Source of the DNA: Anaerotruncus rubiinfantis | GTDB lineage: Bacteria > Bacillota > Clostridia > Oscillospirales > Ruminococcaceae | Assembly: GCF_900078395.1 (NCBI RefSeq) | Contig: NZ_FKLA01000008.1 | Location: forward strand, 496,001-560,000 | Length of the DNA stretch: 64,000 nt | Reading direction: 5' to 3' | In this document: in pieces, positions 1 to 8,173 of the stretch | Position numbering within the stretch: the first letter of the stretch is position 1 | Layout of the letters: every line of letters starts with the position of its first letter | The notes under the pieces: generated by a model | The model's input: only the letters and a program-made list of their open reading frames with translations | Databases searched by the model: none | Told to the model about the DNA's origin: nothing | Program-made: the position numbers and the translations under genes

Positions 1-40
1 TTATTATTTTTTTCATCTTATCGATTTATTTTAAAATATA

Positions 41-49
41 TGATATACT
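41..49 (+). promoter_or_regulatory. Extended -10 promoter for the PrpR-N regulator gene
   Basis: TGATATACT fits an extended -10 (TG, one base, TATACT). No good -35 is visible upstream, which is common for extended -10 promoters. The predicted start near base 56 leaves a short leader before the ATG at 97. Confidence 0.35.
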
Positions 50-96
50 GGTCACATATTCCCCAAAATATAAAGCGGAGAGGGGTTGTGCCAGGA

Positions 97-1863
97 ATGA
101 AGCGGATTAAATTGTTAGCAATTGTTCCCTATGAAGGTTTGCGAGAGATCATCAACGAGTCTGCGAAAGCATTTGCTGATTTAGAAGTAGATACGTATAT
201 TGGAGATATGTACGAAGGCCTGCATATTGCTCAAGAGCTGCAGCATAATGGCTATGTTGCAATTATTTCCCGTGCAGGCACTGCGGAGCTTATTGAGACG
301 GTTGCAAATATTCCCGTGATCCGAATCCAAATTTCGGTATGTGATATGCTCCGTGCCATCAAACTCGCTCAAAATTATATTGGAGAATCTGCGGTTGTCG
401 GATTCAAAGCGATTGGCGATTGCGCCAAATCCATCTCAGATTTGATGCAATATTCTCTGGAAATCCATACGATTGATTCGGAAGACGATCTTAAAAATTG
501 TTTCAGCGATTTGAAGGAACAAGGCATTAGCTTAATTATTGGCGATGTTATCACCACCTTGCACGCAAAACACTATGGGTTTAATACCATATTGGTCATG
601 TCTGGCCGGGAAAGTGTAGACGCTGCTTTAGCGCAGGTTATTAACTGGTATGATACGATTGCCGAGAGCCGGCAATATGTTCAGGCGTATCGTAGCATTT
701 TAGATCATTCCATGGAAATTACCCTTGTTTTCAACCAAAATGGGGATCTCTTTTATATGACACCTCAATTGCCAGTAGAAGATGAGCGACATTTGTCCAT
801 GTTTTTGTCGAAGTATGTTCCCGCACTGCAGGAAAGAGGGCGCATTTCTCTACTCAAAAAAGTGGGGAAAAATTATTGGAATATCCATGGCCACTGTATC
901 GAATCTAAAAATCTGGTGGCATTTTACTGCAAACGTGGCGATGTCATTGGCAAGATTGACAGAGGATCTTTGACCTACCGGAACTACGATGATCTGCCCT
1001 ACATAAATTTTGAAACATTTTATGCAAAATCGCCATGTCTAAAGGAAACGCTTGAAAATGCCAGAAAATACGGGGACTCCGCACTCCCCGTGATTATTTT
1101 TGGCGGAGTAGGTTCTGGAAAAGATGCGATTGCATATGCCACAAGCAGTAGAGGAGCGCTGCGGGATGCGCCATTTGTGAAGCTGGATTGTCAATTTATT
1201 GACGATAAACAATGGAAAATACTGCTTAAAGATCCGGACTCTCCTCTTGGCTATGAAAATTATACGATTTACATCAAAAATATGCAGTGCCTTTCCGAAC
1301 AGCAAGCTTTGGCACTGGAAACTTATTTTGATAATACCTTGGTTTATAAAAGGAATCGATTACTTTTTTCTTATATTCCAAAAGCGCAAAATGCCTTTGA
1401 AAAGAGCACGCTTTTAGACTATATTTATGATAAAATTGGGGCGTTGCCTCTGTCGGCGCCCCGGCTTGATGAATATGCAGAAGATATCTCGAGCTTAGCT
1501 AGTATCTATTTGAATGAGTTAAATGTCCAGTTTGGCCGGCAAGTCATTGGATTTGAGGCGGGAGCCATTGAGATGATGGGAAATTTCCATTGGTTTGGAA
1601 ATCTAAAACAGTTTCGCCATGTTATGAGAGAACTTATTATTCTTACAGAAGGCGATTACATTTCGAAAGCTGCTGTTGCTGCCGCTTTACAAAAGCAACT
1701 TGCACGCAACCTAATAGAAACGCCAAGCTTGGCATTGAATGGTACGTTATCAGATATAGAAAATAGCATTATACGCGCGGTTTTGGAAGAGGAAGGGATG
1801 AATCAATCAAAGGCTGCGAAACGTCTCGGTATTAGCCGGAGTACGCTTTGGCGTAAATTGTAG
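97..1863 (+). CDS. PrpR-N-domain transcriptional regulator with degenerate AAA+ domain and Fis-type HTH
   Basis: Probable ligand-sensing regulator of the catabolic genes that follow. The N-terminal ~200 residues fit the PrpR-N receptor domain. A short linker is followed by an AAA+-like region with a P-loop (GGVGSGKD) and a C-terminal Fis-type HTH (MNQSKAAKRLGISRSTLWRK) in the last ~40 residues. The AAA+ part is unusual: the sigma-54 contact motif GAFTGA is absent, and where Walker B acidic residues are expected the sequence reads YTIYIKNMQ. It therefore probably does not remodel sigma-54 polymerase and may act as a plain DNA-binding switch. The start at 97 is preferred to upstream in-frame codons because GGAGAGGGG lies 11 bases before it; this gives 588 residues. 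It is monocistronic, with its own terminator. Regulators with this N-terminal domain often sit beside DUF1537/PdxA2 genes, as here. The ligand is unknown. Confidence 0.8.
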   Translation: MKRIKLLAIVPYEGLREIINESAKAFADLEVDTYIGDMYEGLHIAQELQHNGYVAIISRAGTAELIETVANIPVIRIQISVCDMLRAIKLAQNYIGESAVVGFKAIGDCAKSISDLMQYSLEIHTIDSEDDLKNCFSDLKEQGISLIIGDVITTLHAKHYGFNTILVMSGRESVDAALAQVINWYDTIAESRQYVQAYRSILDHSMEITLVFNQNGDLFYMTPQLPVEDERHLSMFLSKYVPALQERGRISLLKKVGKNYWNIHGHCIESKNLVAFYCKRGDVIGKIDRGSLTYRNYDDLPYINFETFYAKSPCLKETLENARKYGDSALPVIIFGGVGSGKDAIAYATSSRGALRDAPFVKLDCQFIDDKQWKILLKDPDSPLGYENYTIYIKNMQCLSEQQALALETYFDNTLVYKRNRLLFSYIPKAQNAFEKSTLLDYIYDKIGALPLSAPRLDEYAEDISSLASIYLNELNVQFGRQVIGFEAGAIEMMGNFHWFGNLKQFRHVMRELIILTEGDYISKAAVAAALQKQLARNLIETPSLALNGTLSDIENSIIRAVLEEEGMNQSKAAKRLGISRSTLWRKL

Positions 1864-1911
1864 GACTCTAAGATCGACTTTACAATATTACAGTTTCCTT
1901 GCAGTTTGGAT

Positions 1912-1970
1912 ATCTCACTAAAATGTGTTTGATAACAATACGTTTTAGTGAGATATTTTTTTATTTTTTC
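1912..1970 (+). terminator. Rho-independent terminator of the regulator gene
   Basis: A perfect 12-bp inverted repeat (ATCTCACTAAAA at 1912-1923, complement at 1943-1954) with a 19-base loop is followed by a T-rich run to about 1970. Confidence 0.75.
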
Positions 1971-2010
1971 AAATTGTTTCAAAATACTACGTTTTTGGGC
2001 AAGGAGTAAA

Positions 2011-2039
2011 TTGACGCTTCAATTGTCTTAATTTAATAT
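2011..2039 (+). promoter_or_regulatory. SigA-type promoter of the catabolic operon
   Basis: TTGACG at 2011-2016 and TAATAT at 2034-2039 are separated by 17 bases. This is the best promoter in the 430-base gap before the FAD oxidase gene. No GG-N10-GC sigma-54 element was found, which agrees with the regulator's loss of GAFTGA. Confidence 0.6.
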
Positions 2040-2045
2040 AAAGAC

Positions 2046-2058
2046 ACCGGGTCCTGGT
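2046..2058 (+). promoter_or_regulatory. Palindrome at the predicted transcription start, possible operator
   Basis: ACCGGGTCCTGGT is an imperfect palindrome starting about 7 bases after the -10 hexamer, where a repressor or regulator could bind. It lies inside a wider AAGAC...GTCTT arrangement at 2041-2061. No binding protein is proven. The rest of the gap to 2294 shows nothing else clear. Confidence 0.3.
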
Positions 2059-2293
2059 CTTATTTTAGTGAATCCATCCAATTCTTTTTGGCGAACCACT
2101 TATAATTTTTTGGAAAATCAGAGCGCAGGATCGGGGAAGAGGTGTAAGTAGATCGATCGCTTTCCCTTTATTTGCAGATACCCGTAAATGTTTTCAATTA
2201 TGAAAACAACTTCTACCTTCGGTAAACTTGTGCAGAAGCGCATGACTTTGAGCCCACAAAAAAATGATATTTTATTGAAAGGAGTTTTATTAA

Positions 2294-3724
2294 ATGGAAA
2301 TGAACGAAATTTTGTGGACAACAATTCGTTCCGAATTGGAGGATGCTGTAGGGCCGGACAATGTGGATTGCTCCATTGCAGACCGTATCACGCATGGAGT
2401 GGACGGTTTTTGGATCTCTCACATGCTCGTCGCCAACAACCGAATTCCTCCGATGCCCGATTTTGTTGTGCGGCCTAACTCCACAGAAGAAGTTGCTAAG
2501 GTCTTAAAGATCGCTAACTATTACAAGATTTCCGTGATCCCCTTTGGTGGCGCTTCGGGTTCTCAGGGTGGCATCGTTCCTGTCAGCGGAGGTGGAATCG
2601 CAATTGATATGAAGCGGATGTCCCGGATTCTGGAATTTGACGAGCAGTCCAATGTTGTCACCTGTGAAACAGGCATCAATTTCCAGCAGTTGGAGTGGTA
2701 TGTCAACGAGAGAGGCTATTCCACTATGCATATTCCAAGCGCAATCACCTGCGGCACCGTTGGCGGTTTTTTGGCAAACAACGGCATGGGCGTTTTATCC
2801 ACCAAATACGGAAAGATCGAAGATCAGTGTATAAGCGTGGAAATGGTACTGCCCAGCGGTCAAATTTTGCACACTGCTCCTGTCCCGAAACATTCCTCCG
2901 GCCCAGATATGAAGGCCCTGTTTATTGGCTCTGAGGGTACCTTTGGCATAATGACAAAAGCAAGTTTCAAGCTGTTCAAGCTGCCTGAAGCGCGCCTTTT
3001 TCGCGGTTTCCTTTTCCCCGATCTTACCAGTGGTATCGCAGCTGTTCGCGAAATGCTTCATGAATATAAGCCTTCGTTGATTCGTCTCTATGACGAAAGC
3101 GAAACCACCTCCATCATTAAGAAAATCGTGGGTGTCGGCCGTAAGGGCGCATTTATGAATATGGGTGTGGAAGGCCCTCGGGAGATTGCGGAAATTGAAC
3201 TGCGCCGTTCCATTGAAATCTGTGCCAAACATGGTGGGGAGGATATGGGTTCTGAGTATGGCGAAAAGTGGTGGGAGAGCCGTGTTACATTCTTTTATCC
3301 CGACCATGTTTTTGCATATCCCCAGATGTTCGGTACCATTGACACTTTGGCTCGGTATAGCAAAATTGAGAATATCTACTGGGCTATGAAAGATGCCATT
3401 GAAAGCAAATATGACAACGTCAGATTTCTTGCGCACTTTTCTCACTGGTATGACTGGGGCGCAATGATGTATGGCCGATTCGTGGTGAACAATCCTACGG
3501 TGGTGGAACCCATTGAGGCTATTCGGTTACATAACCAGATGTGGCAGACTGGCCTGCATGCTGCGATTCAAGCCGGTGGTGTGGTTAATGACCATCATGG
3601 CACGGGACTTAAGCTTGGTAAGTTTATGAAGGAACAGTATGGCTCCGATATGTTCGTATTCGAAGGCCTGAAAAAAATGTTTGATCCCAATGGAATAATG
3701 AATCCTTACAAGATGGGCGTTTAA
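2294..3724 (+). CDS. FAD-binding oxidoreductase, GlcD / hydroxy-acid dehydrogenase family
   Basis: Flavoprotein expected to oxidise a 2-hydroxy acid to the 2-oxo acid. It has the vanillyl-alcohol-oxidase fold: an N-terminal FAD-binding domain from residue ~55 (PFGGASGSQGG, then CGTVGGFLANNGMG and IGSEGTFGIMTKASF) and a C-terminal FAD-oxidase domain with NDHHGTGLKLGKFM and a closing FDPNGIMNPYKMG. The length, 476 aa, is normal for the family. The start is set by GAAAGGAG 9 bases upstream. It is first in the operon and is followed after 61 bases by a GlcF-like Fe-S subunit; ETF genes occur further down. By analogy with glycolate oxidase GlcDF and lactate dehydrogenase-Etf complexes, electrons probably go FAD to Fe-S to ETF. 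The substrate is unknown; a tetronate or similar sugar acid is an inference from the neighbours. Confidence 0.85.
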   Translation: MEMNEILWTTIRSELEDAVGPDNVDCSIADRITHGVDGFWISHMLVANNRIPPMPDFVVRPNSTEEVAKVLKIANYYKISVIPFGGASGSQGGIVPVSGGGIAIDMKRMSRILEFDEQSNVVTCETGINFQQLEWYVNERGYSTMHIPSAITCGTVGGFLANNGMGVLSTKYGKIEDQCISVEMVLPSGQILHTAPVPKHSSGPDMKALFIGSEGTFGIMTKASFKLFKLPEARLFRGFLFPDLTSGIAAVREMLHEYKPSLIRLYDESETTSIIKKIVGVGRKGAFMNMGVEGPREIAEIELRRSIEICAKHGGEDMGSEYGEKWWESRVTFFYPDHVFAYPQMFGTIDTLARYSKIENIYWAMKDAIESKYDNVRFLAHFSHWYDWGAMMYGRFVVNNPTVVEPIEAIRLHNQMWQTGLHAAIQAGGVVNDHHGTGLKLGKFMKEQYGSDMFVFEGLKKMFDPNGIMNPYKMGV

Positions 3725-3785
3725 TATTGGATTTCCGATAAGCTCCAATCATTTCAATTATTCATATAAGTAGGAGGATGAATCC

Positions 3786-4892
3786 ATGTTTTCTCAGGAT
3801 GCAAAAAATCATATTGCAGCTTGCCGTATCTGCTTCATGTGCCGGCACCTTTGCCCTATTGGTCTGGCAACCGGAAAAGAGGCGCACACGCCTCGTGGCA
3901 GAGCTATATTGGCTCAGTACAGTGATGGTTCTAATCAGGGTGCGGAAATTTTTAAAGAATCTGTTATTGATTTCTATCAGTGCGCCCTTTGCAACGCTTG
4001 CGCCGATTGGTGTGAAACCAGCTACGAGCCTGCCAAGTTTATCCGGGAGGCAAGACGCGAAGCGGTAGCGCAAAATGTGCTGCCTGAAAAAGTAGCTCCT
4101 GTTGTTGATCAGGTGTTGTCCACTGGCAGCCTGTTCGCAGAGAAAGAGGATATTGCCGCTTCGGCCGACGGCCTGCCCAAAACAGCGGATGTACTGCTTG
4201 TGCTGGGCGACACTGCCCGGGCCAAGACACCACAGATTGCAAAAGCTGTTGTCAGTCTGCTGAAAAAAGCTGGTGTCGATTTTACTCTATTGCGCGACGA
4301 ACCGCCTGTTGGCGCCATGATGTACGATCTGATTGGTGAAACCGCTGAAGTCCAGGCTACGGCTAACACTTTCGCACAGGCTGTCGCTGAAACAAATTGT
4401 AAGCATGTGGTCGTTTTGGATCCCGCCGATGCAAAGATTCTTCTGGCGGATTATCCACGCTGGGATTGTACGCTGTCCGCGGAAGTACATACGGCGACTG
4501 CATATGTCGCTCAGCTTCTGAAAGAGAACAAGCTGGTTATTACAAAAAAAGCCGCCGATCAGAAGGTATGCTACCACGATCCCTGCCGGCTGGCACGTGA
4601 TCTGGATGAGACGGAGCCCGCACGGGAAATCATTGCCGCTATGGGTGCCGAGATGCATGAAATTTTCCTGAATAAGACGAATACCAGATGCTGTGGCGGA
4701 GAATGTGTAGCTGCACACTCTCCCGAGATTACCAAGATGACTGCGAATGCGCGGCTTGTGCAGGCAAAAGATACGGGTGCCGAGACGATGCTTTGTGCTT
4801 GCCCAGGATGCTATGACATCTTTAGCGCCGGCCGTACAGAGAATTCCATTGAAATTGAGGATATCTTTGTTCTTCTTGACCGCTGTTGCTAA
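3786..4892 (+). CDS. (Fe-S)-binding protein, GlcF/GlpC-like electron-transfer subunit
   Basis: Likely the Fe-S partner of the upstream FAD oxidase. The N-terminal part carries two ferredoxin-type cluster motifs: CRICFMCRHLCP near residue 15 and CALCNACADWCE near residue 60. The C-terminal part has one cysteine-rich CCG-type domain with CYHDPCRLARD, then RCCGGE and CACPGCYD, as in heterodisulfide reductase and GlpC/GlcF proteins. There is no signal peptide or membrane helix, so it should be cytoplasmic. TAGGAGGATG sits 8 bases before the start. The second cluster lacks the usual trailing proline, having glutamate instead. At 368 aa it is shorter than many GlcF proteins, which carry two full CCG domains. 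Confidence 0.82.
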   Translation: MFSQDAKNHIAACRICFMCRHLCPIGLATGKEAHTPRGRAILAQYSDGSNQGAEIFKESVIDFYQCALCNACADWCETSYEPAKFIREARREAVAQNVLPEKVAPVVDQVLSTGSLFAEKEDIAASADGLPKTADVLLVLGDTARAKTPQIAKAVVSLLKKAGVDFTLLRDEPPVGAMMYDLIGETAEVQATANTFAQAVAETNCKHVVVLDPADAKILLADYPRWDCTLSAEVHTATAYVAQLLKENKLVITKKAADQKVCYHDPCRLARDLDETEPAREIIAAMGAEMHEIFLNKTNTRCCGGECVAAHSPEITKMTANARLVQAKDTGAETMLCACPGCYDIFSAGRTENSIEIEDIFVLLDRCC

Positions 4893-4923
4893 AAAAGAAC
4901 CGAAGAAAGGGGATGTACACTGG

Positions 4924-6444
4924 ATGAATAGTTATACAATCGGTGTAGACTTTGGCGGAGGCGCGGCAAAAGCGACTCTGCTCAGAGAAGATGGTACTGT
5001 TGTCACGATTTCTCAGCGTGAATATCCCACATACTACCCCGAGAACGGGTGGGCAGAGCATGACCCGGATGGACACTATGATGCGTTATGCTATTGCATT
5101 CGCACATTATTCGAGAAGTCCGGTGTTGCCCCGGATGCAGTGTCAGCTCTGGCAATTTCTGCGGGGTCTCAGCAAGCTGTCTATCTGGACGAAAACGACA
5201 GGCCCGTCCGCCGGGCGATCTATTGGAGTGATAATCGGGGCGCGGCCTATGCGCAGGACCTGTGGCAAAATCATCGTGACCTGGTATATTCCCAGTGCTT
5301 TAATGTGGCGGCTCCCAGCCGAACATTGACACATATGATGTGGATCCGGGATCATGAACCGGAGAATTATAAACGCATCAAAAAAATTCTGTTTATGAAG
5401 GACTACATTCGTTACCGTCTCACTGGCGACTTTGTCACCGACTTTATCGATGCTATGGGATCTTTGATGATGGATGTCCCAAATCGGAGATGGTCGGAGG
5501 AGCTCTGTGCTTTTGCGGGGCTCTCTCCCTCCATCTTGCCCAAGATTATCAATCCCGAGGATATCATCGGACCACTTACGCCGCAGGCGATCGCTGACAC
5601 AGGTCTTAGCCCGCGCACAAAGGTCGTGACAGGATCGACAGATACGGTGCTGGAAGTCTATGCCAATGGAGCGATCAGTCAGGGGGACGCCACCATCAAG
5701 TTGGCGACAGCCGGTCGGATTTGTGTCATCACAGACCGGCATTTGGACGATCCCATGCTTATCAACTACCTGCACCTAGTCCCAGGCCTGTGGTATCCAG
5801 GAGCTGGCACCAAATCATGTGCATCTTCCTTCAGATGGTACCGGGATACGCTATCAGCAGGGGAGATGATGCAGGCGGAAAAAGACGGGCGGGACGCTTA
5901 TGATCTGATGGATGAAATGGCGGCCGCCATACCTCCGGGGAGCGACGATCTCTACTTCCATCCCTATTTGCAAGGAGAAAACACCCCTTATTATGACAGT
6001 GACCTAAGGGCAAGCTTTATAGGCGCACGCCTTTTCCATACAAAGGCGCATTTTACAAGAGCGGTGCTGGAAGGCGTTGGTTACTCGATGAAGGACAGCC
6101 TTGACCGAGTGGTGAGCACGGGCGCAACGGTCAAACAGGCAAATATTCTGGGAGGCGGCGCAAAGTCTCCACTGTGGCGTCAAATCATTGCTGATATGCT
6201 GGGCGTAGAGCTTGTTATGACAAAAAACAGCGACTCTTCTCTGGGTGCGGCGATGTTGGCAGGCGTGGGAATCGGAATGTTTTCCTCTTATGAGAGCAGC
6301 GTGAAAACCTGCGTGAAACATGATCCCACAGTTCATGTGGTTCCAAATCCGGAGACGGCGGGGATTTATGCGGAGAAATTTAAAATCTATAGGGAAATCC
6401 ATGATGCAATGGCCCCGGTTTATAAAAAGATCAGCAGACCATGA
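4924..6444 (+). CDS. FGGY-family carbohydrate kinase (xylulokinase-like)
   Basis: ATP-dependent kinase of a sugar or polyol in the cytoplasm. The N-terminal ribonuclease-H-like domain shows the phosphate-binding signature as GVDFGGGAAKATLL near residue 5, and GSQQAVYLDENDRP near residue 80. The C-terminal FGGY domain carries GSTDTVLEVYANGA near residue 240 and the ATP-site signature NILGGGAKSPLWRQIIAD near residue 405. The start at 4924 (506 aa) is preferred to an in-frame codon at 4747 inside the previous gene: it has GAAAGGGG 11 bases upstream and places the catalytic motif at the usual distance from the N-terminus. It follows the Fe-S gene by 31 bases. Family members act on xylulose, ribulose, erythrulose, glycerol and others; the sequence alone does not fix the substrate. 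Confidence 0.85.
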   Translation: MNSYTIGVDFGGGAAKATLLREDGTVVTISQREYPTYYPENGWAEHDPDGHYDALCYCIRTLFEKSGVAPDAVSALAISAGSQQAVYLDENDRPVRRAIYWSDNRGAAYAQDLWQNHRDLVYSQCFNVAAPSRTLTHMMWIRDHEPENYKRIKKILFMKDYIRYRLTGDFVTDFIDAMGSLMMDVPNRRWSEELCAFAGLSPSILPKIINPEDIIGPLTPQAIADTGLSPRTKVVTGSTDTVLEVYANGAISQGDATIKLATAGRICVITDRHLDDPMLINYLHLVPGLWYPGAGTKSCASSFRWYRDTLSAGEMMQAEKDGRDAYDLMDEMAAAIPPGSDDLYFHPYLQGENTPYYDSDLRASFIGARLFHTKAHFTRAVLEGVGYSMKDSLDRVVSTGATVKQANILGGGAKSPLWRQIIADMLGVELVMTKNSDSSLGAAMLAGVGIGMFSSYESSVKTCVKHDPTVHVVPNPETAGIYAEKFKIYREIHDAMAPVYKKISRP

Positions 6445-6530
6445 TCTCCAATATCTAAAGTCTTGATAAAGCAAAAGCTTATGTCCTATAAACAAAAATT
6501 TTACCTCAAAAAAGAAAGGACTGCACTGAT

Positions 6531-7586
6531 ATGAAAAAGAGAATCGTTGCCTTGTTGTTAAGTGGATTGACTCTCGCATTACTTGTTGCGTGCGGAAACA
6601 ACAATCAGCCCGCGGCCAGTGACAGTACAGCCAGCAGCCCCGAAACAGCGGGTAGTGGAGAAGTGTATGAGCTGTCTCTGGGCCATATCCAAAACCCTGG
6701 ACATGACCTGTATATTGCAATCGAAAATTTTGCCAAGGCAATGGAAGAACAGTCAAATGGAAAAGTAAAGATCACTGTTTATCCTAGCAGCCAATTGGGC
6801 ACTGAACGGGAAATGATTGAGCAGTGCATCATGGGAACTCTGGATATCACTCACAGCGATCCTGCAGGGTGGTCTACCGGACTTAGCCTGCCTGAAGTAG
6901 GCGTATTTGGGCTTCCGTTTCTCTATGATGGACTGGAGTCTCAAAAAGCGCTAATCGAAGAGGTGGCGCTGGAAGAACTTCAGAATCGTATGATTCCGAA
7001 AGGAGTACATCCATTCTTGATTTATTCCAACGGTATCCGTCACACCATCTGTAAAACCAAACCGATCAATACGATGGAGGATCTGTCAGGTCTGAAGATG
7101 CGCTGCCCCGAAAATCCTCTGTTTGTTGACACTTGGAATCTTTTGAAATGCCAATCTGTTACCATGCCTTGGGGGGAAGTTTATACGGGCCTTTCTCAAG
7201 GGGTTGCGGATGCGGCCGAAGCTGACGCTGTCGGTATTGTGAATACGAACCTGCAGGAAGTGGGCAAGTATTATTCCCGCACAGCACACATGGGCGGCTT
7301 GTTTATCATCTCCATGAATGTGGACAAGTGGAACAGCCTTCCTGCGGATATCCAGCAGCTGTTCGTCAAAGTGGCTACCGAAAGTTCGGAAATGCAGATC
7401 AAGAATCGCAAAACCTCCGATGATGCGGCCGAAAAGGCCATTGCTGATGCGGGTGTGCAGATCAACGACGTCAGCGCCGAAGAGCGCCAAAAGATGCGTG
7501 AAGCAGTCCAGCCTATGTATGATGAATATATCGAACAGTACAATATGGAAGATCTTGTCAAACGTATGATGGAGGTTGTTGGATAA
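6531..7586 (+). CDS. TRAP transporter substrate-binding lipoprotein DctP
   Basis: Extracytoplasmic solute receptor that passes an organic acid to the TRAP permeases. The signal peptide (residues 1-20) ends in a lipobox LLVAC, so the mature protein should be lipid-anchored at Cys21, as expected in a Gram-positive. The body shows DctP family sequence: LSLGHIQNPGHDLYIAIENF, the central MRCPENPLFVDTWN with the arginine that usually binds the carboxylate, and NVDKWNSLPADIQQLF. Length 351 aa is typical. GAAAGGA lies about 12 bases before the ATG. It is followed by a strong hairpin before the permease genes, an arrangement that could keep receptor mRNA more abundant than permease mRNA. The ligand is presumably the acid handled by the surrounding enzymes. 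Confidence 0.9.
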   Translation: MKKRIVALLLSGLTLALLVACGNNNQPAASDSTASSPETAGSGEVYELSLGHIQNPGHDLYIAIENFAKAMEEQSNGKVKITVYPSSQLGTEREMIEQCIMGTLDITHSDPAGWSTGLSLPEVGVFGLPFLYDGLESQKALIEEVALEELQNRMIPKGVHPFLIYSNGIRHTICKTKPINTMEDLSGLKMRCPENPLFVDTWNLLKCQSVTMPWGEVYTGLSQGVADAAEADAVGIVNTNLQEVGKYYSRTAHMGGLFIISMNVDKWNSLPADIQQLFVKVATESSEMQIKNRKTSDDAAEKAIADAGVQINDVSAEERQKMREAVQPMYDEYIEQYNMEDLVKRMMEVVG

Positions 7587-7613
7587 CTGAAGTTACAACG
7601 TTCTCCTTCCTTC

Positions 7614-7649
7614 GTTGTGTAGGCCGAAAATGTTTTCGGTCTACACAAC
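7614..7649 (+). promoter_or_regulatory. Intercistronic hairpin between dctP and dctQ
   Basis: Two 17-base arms (7614-7630 and 7633-7649) pair completely in RNA with a single G-U and a two-base loop. Only a weak AATTTT tract follows, so it may be a partial terminator or a 3'-end stabiliser for dctP mRNA. Confidence 0.65.
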
Positions 7650-7680
7650 AATTTTCACAAGGATCATCAGGAGGAATGTT

Positions 7681-8172
7681 ATGAAAAATTTTGAAAAAAT
7701 CGATAGAGGATTTGAGACGGTACAGACCATGATCAGTATGATATTTTTTATCATCATGCTGTTTCTGGGCGCCGTGCAAGTAATTGGGCGGTACGCGTTC
7801 AGCGCTTCTCCGCCTTGGTGTGAGGAACTGATCCGTTTTTCCTGTATTTGGATGGTGTTCATTGGCTCTGGGCTGACCATTCGGGATGACGCCCACGTAT
7901 CGGTAGATATCCTGCTTGGCTTTATGAAGAACAACAAGGCTCGTTGTTGGCTGTATGTTATTTCCCGATTAACTGCCGTTGTCTTTCTGATTCTATTTTT
8001 CCCGGCTTCCATTGATCTGATAGTTAGATCTGGATCTTCGCGAGCCGCTGCGCTTCCGCTTCCTTATACTTATGTCTATTTGGCAATCCCGGTAGGTATT
8101 GTAAGTATGCTGCTTTCTTATGTCAGCGCAATCCCCAAATATTCCATCAAATATAAGAAAGGAGAGCTGTAG
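7681..8172 (+). CDS. TRAP transporter small permease DctQ
   Basis: Small membrane subunit of the tripartite transporter. About four hydrophobic helices are visible, starting with MISMIFFIIMLFLGAVQVIG, with the family-typical segment FSASPPWCEELIRFSCIWMV and IRDDAHVSVDIL after it. The length, 163 aa, is typical. The start at 7681 is chosen because AGGAGG lies 9 bases upstream; the in-frame codon at 7615 lies inside the hairpin and has no ribosome binding site. The stop overlaps the ribosome binding site of dctM, so the two permeases are probably translationally coupled. Confidence 0.9.
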   Translation: MKNFEKIDRGFETVQTMISMIFFIIMLFLGAVQVIGRYAFSASPPWCEELIRFSCIWMVFIGSGLTIRDDAHVSVDILLGFMKNNKARCWLYVISRLTAVVFLILFFPASIDLIVRSGSSRAAALPLPYTYVYLAIPVGIVSMLLSYVSAIPKYSIKYKKGEL

Positions 8173-8173
8173 G

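Noticed and set aside
2085..2105. TTGGCGAACCACTTATAAT as a sigma-54 promoter
   Set aside because: After GG the GC expected ten bases later is missing, and a good SigA promoter lies just upstream.
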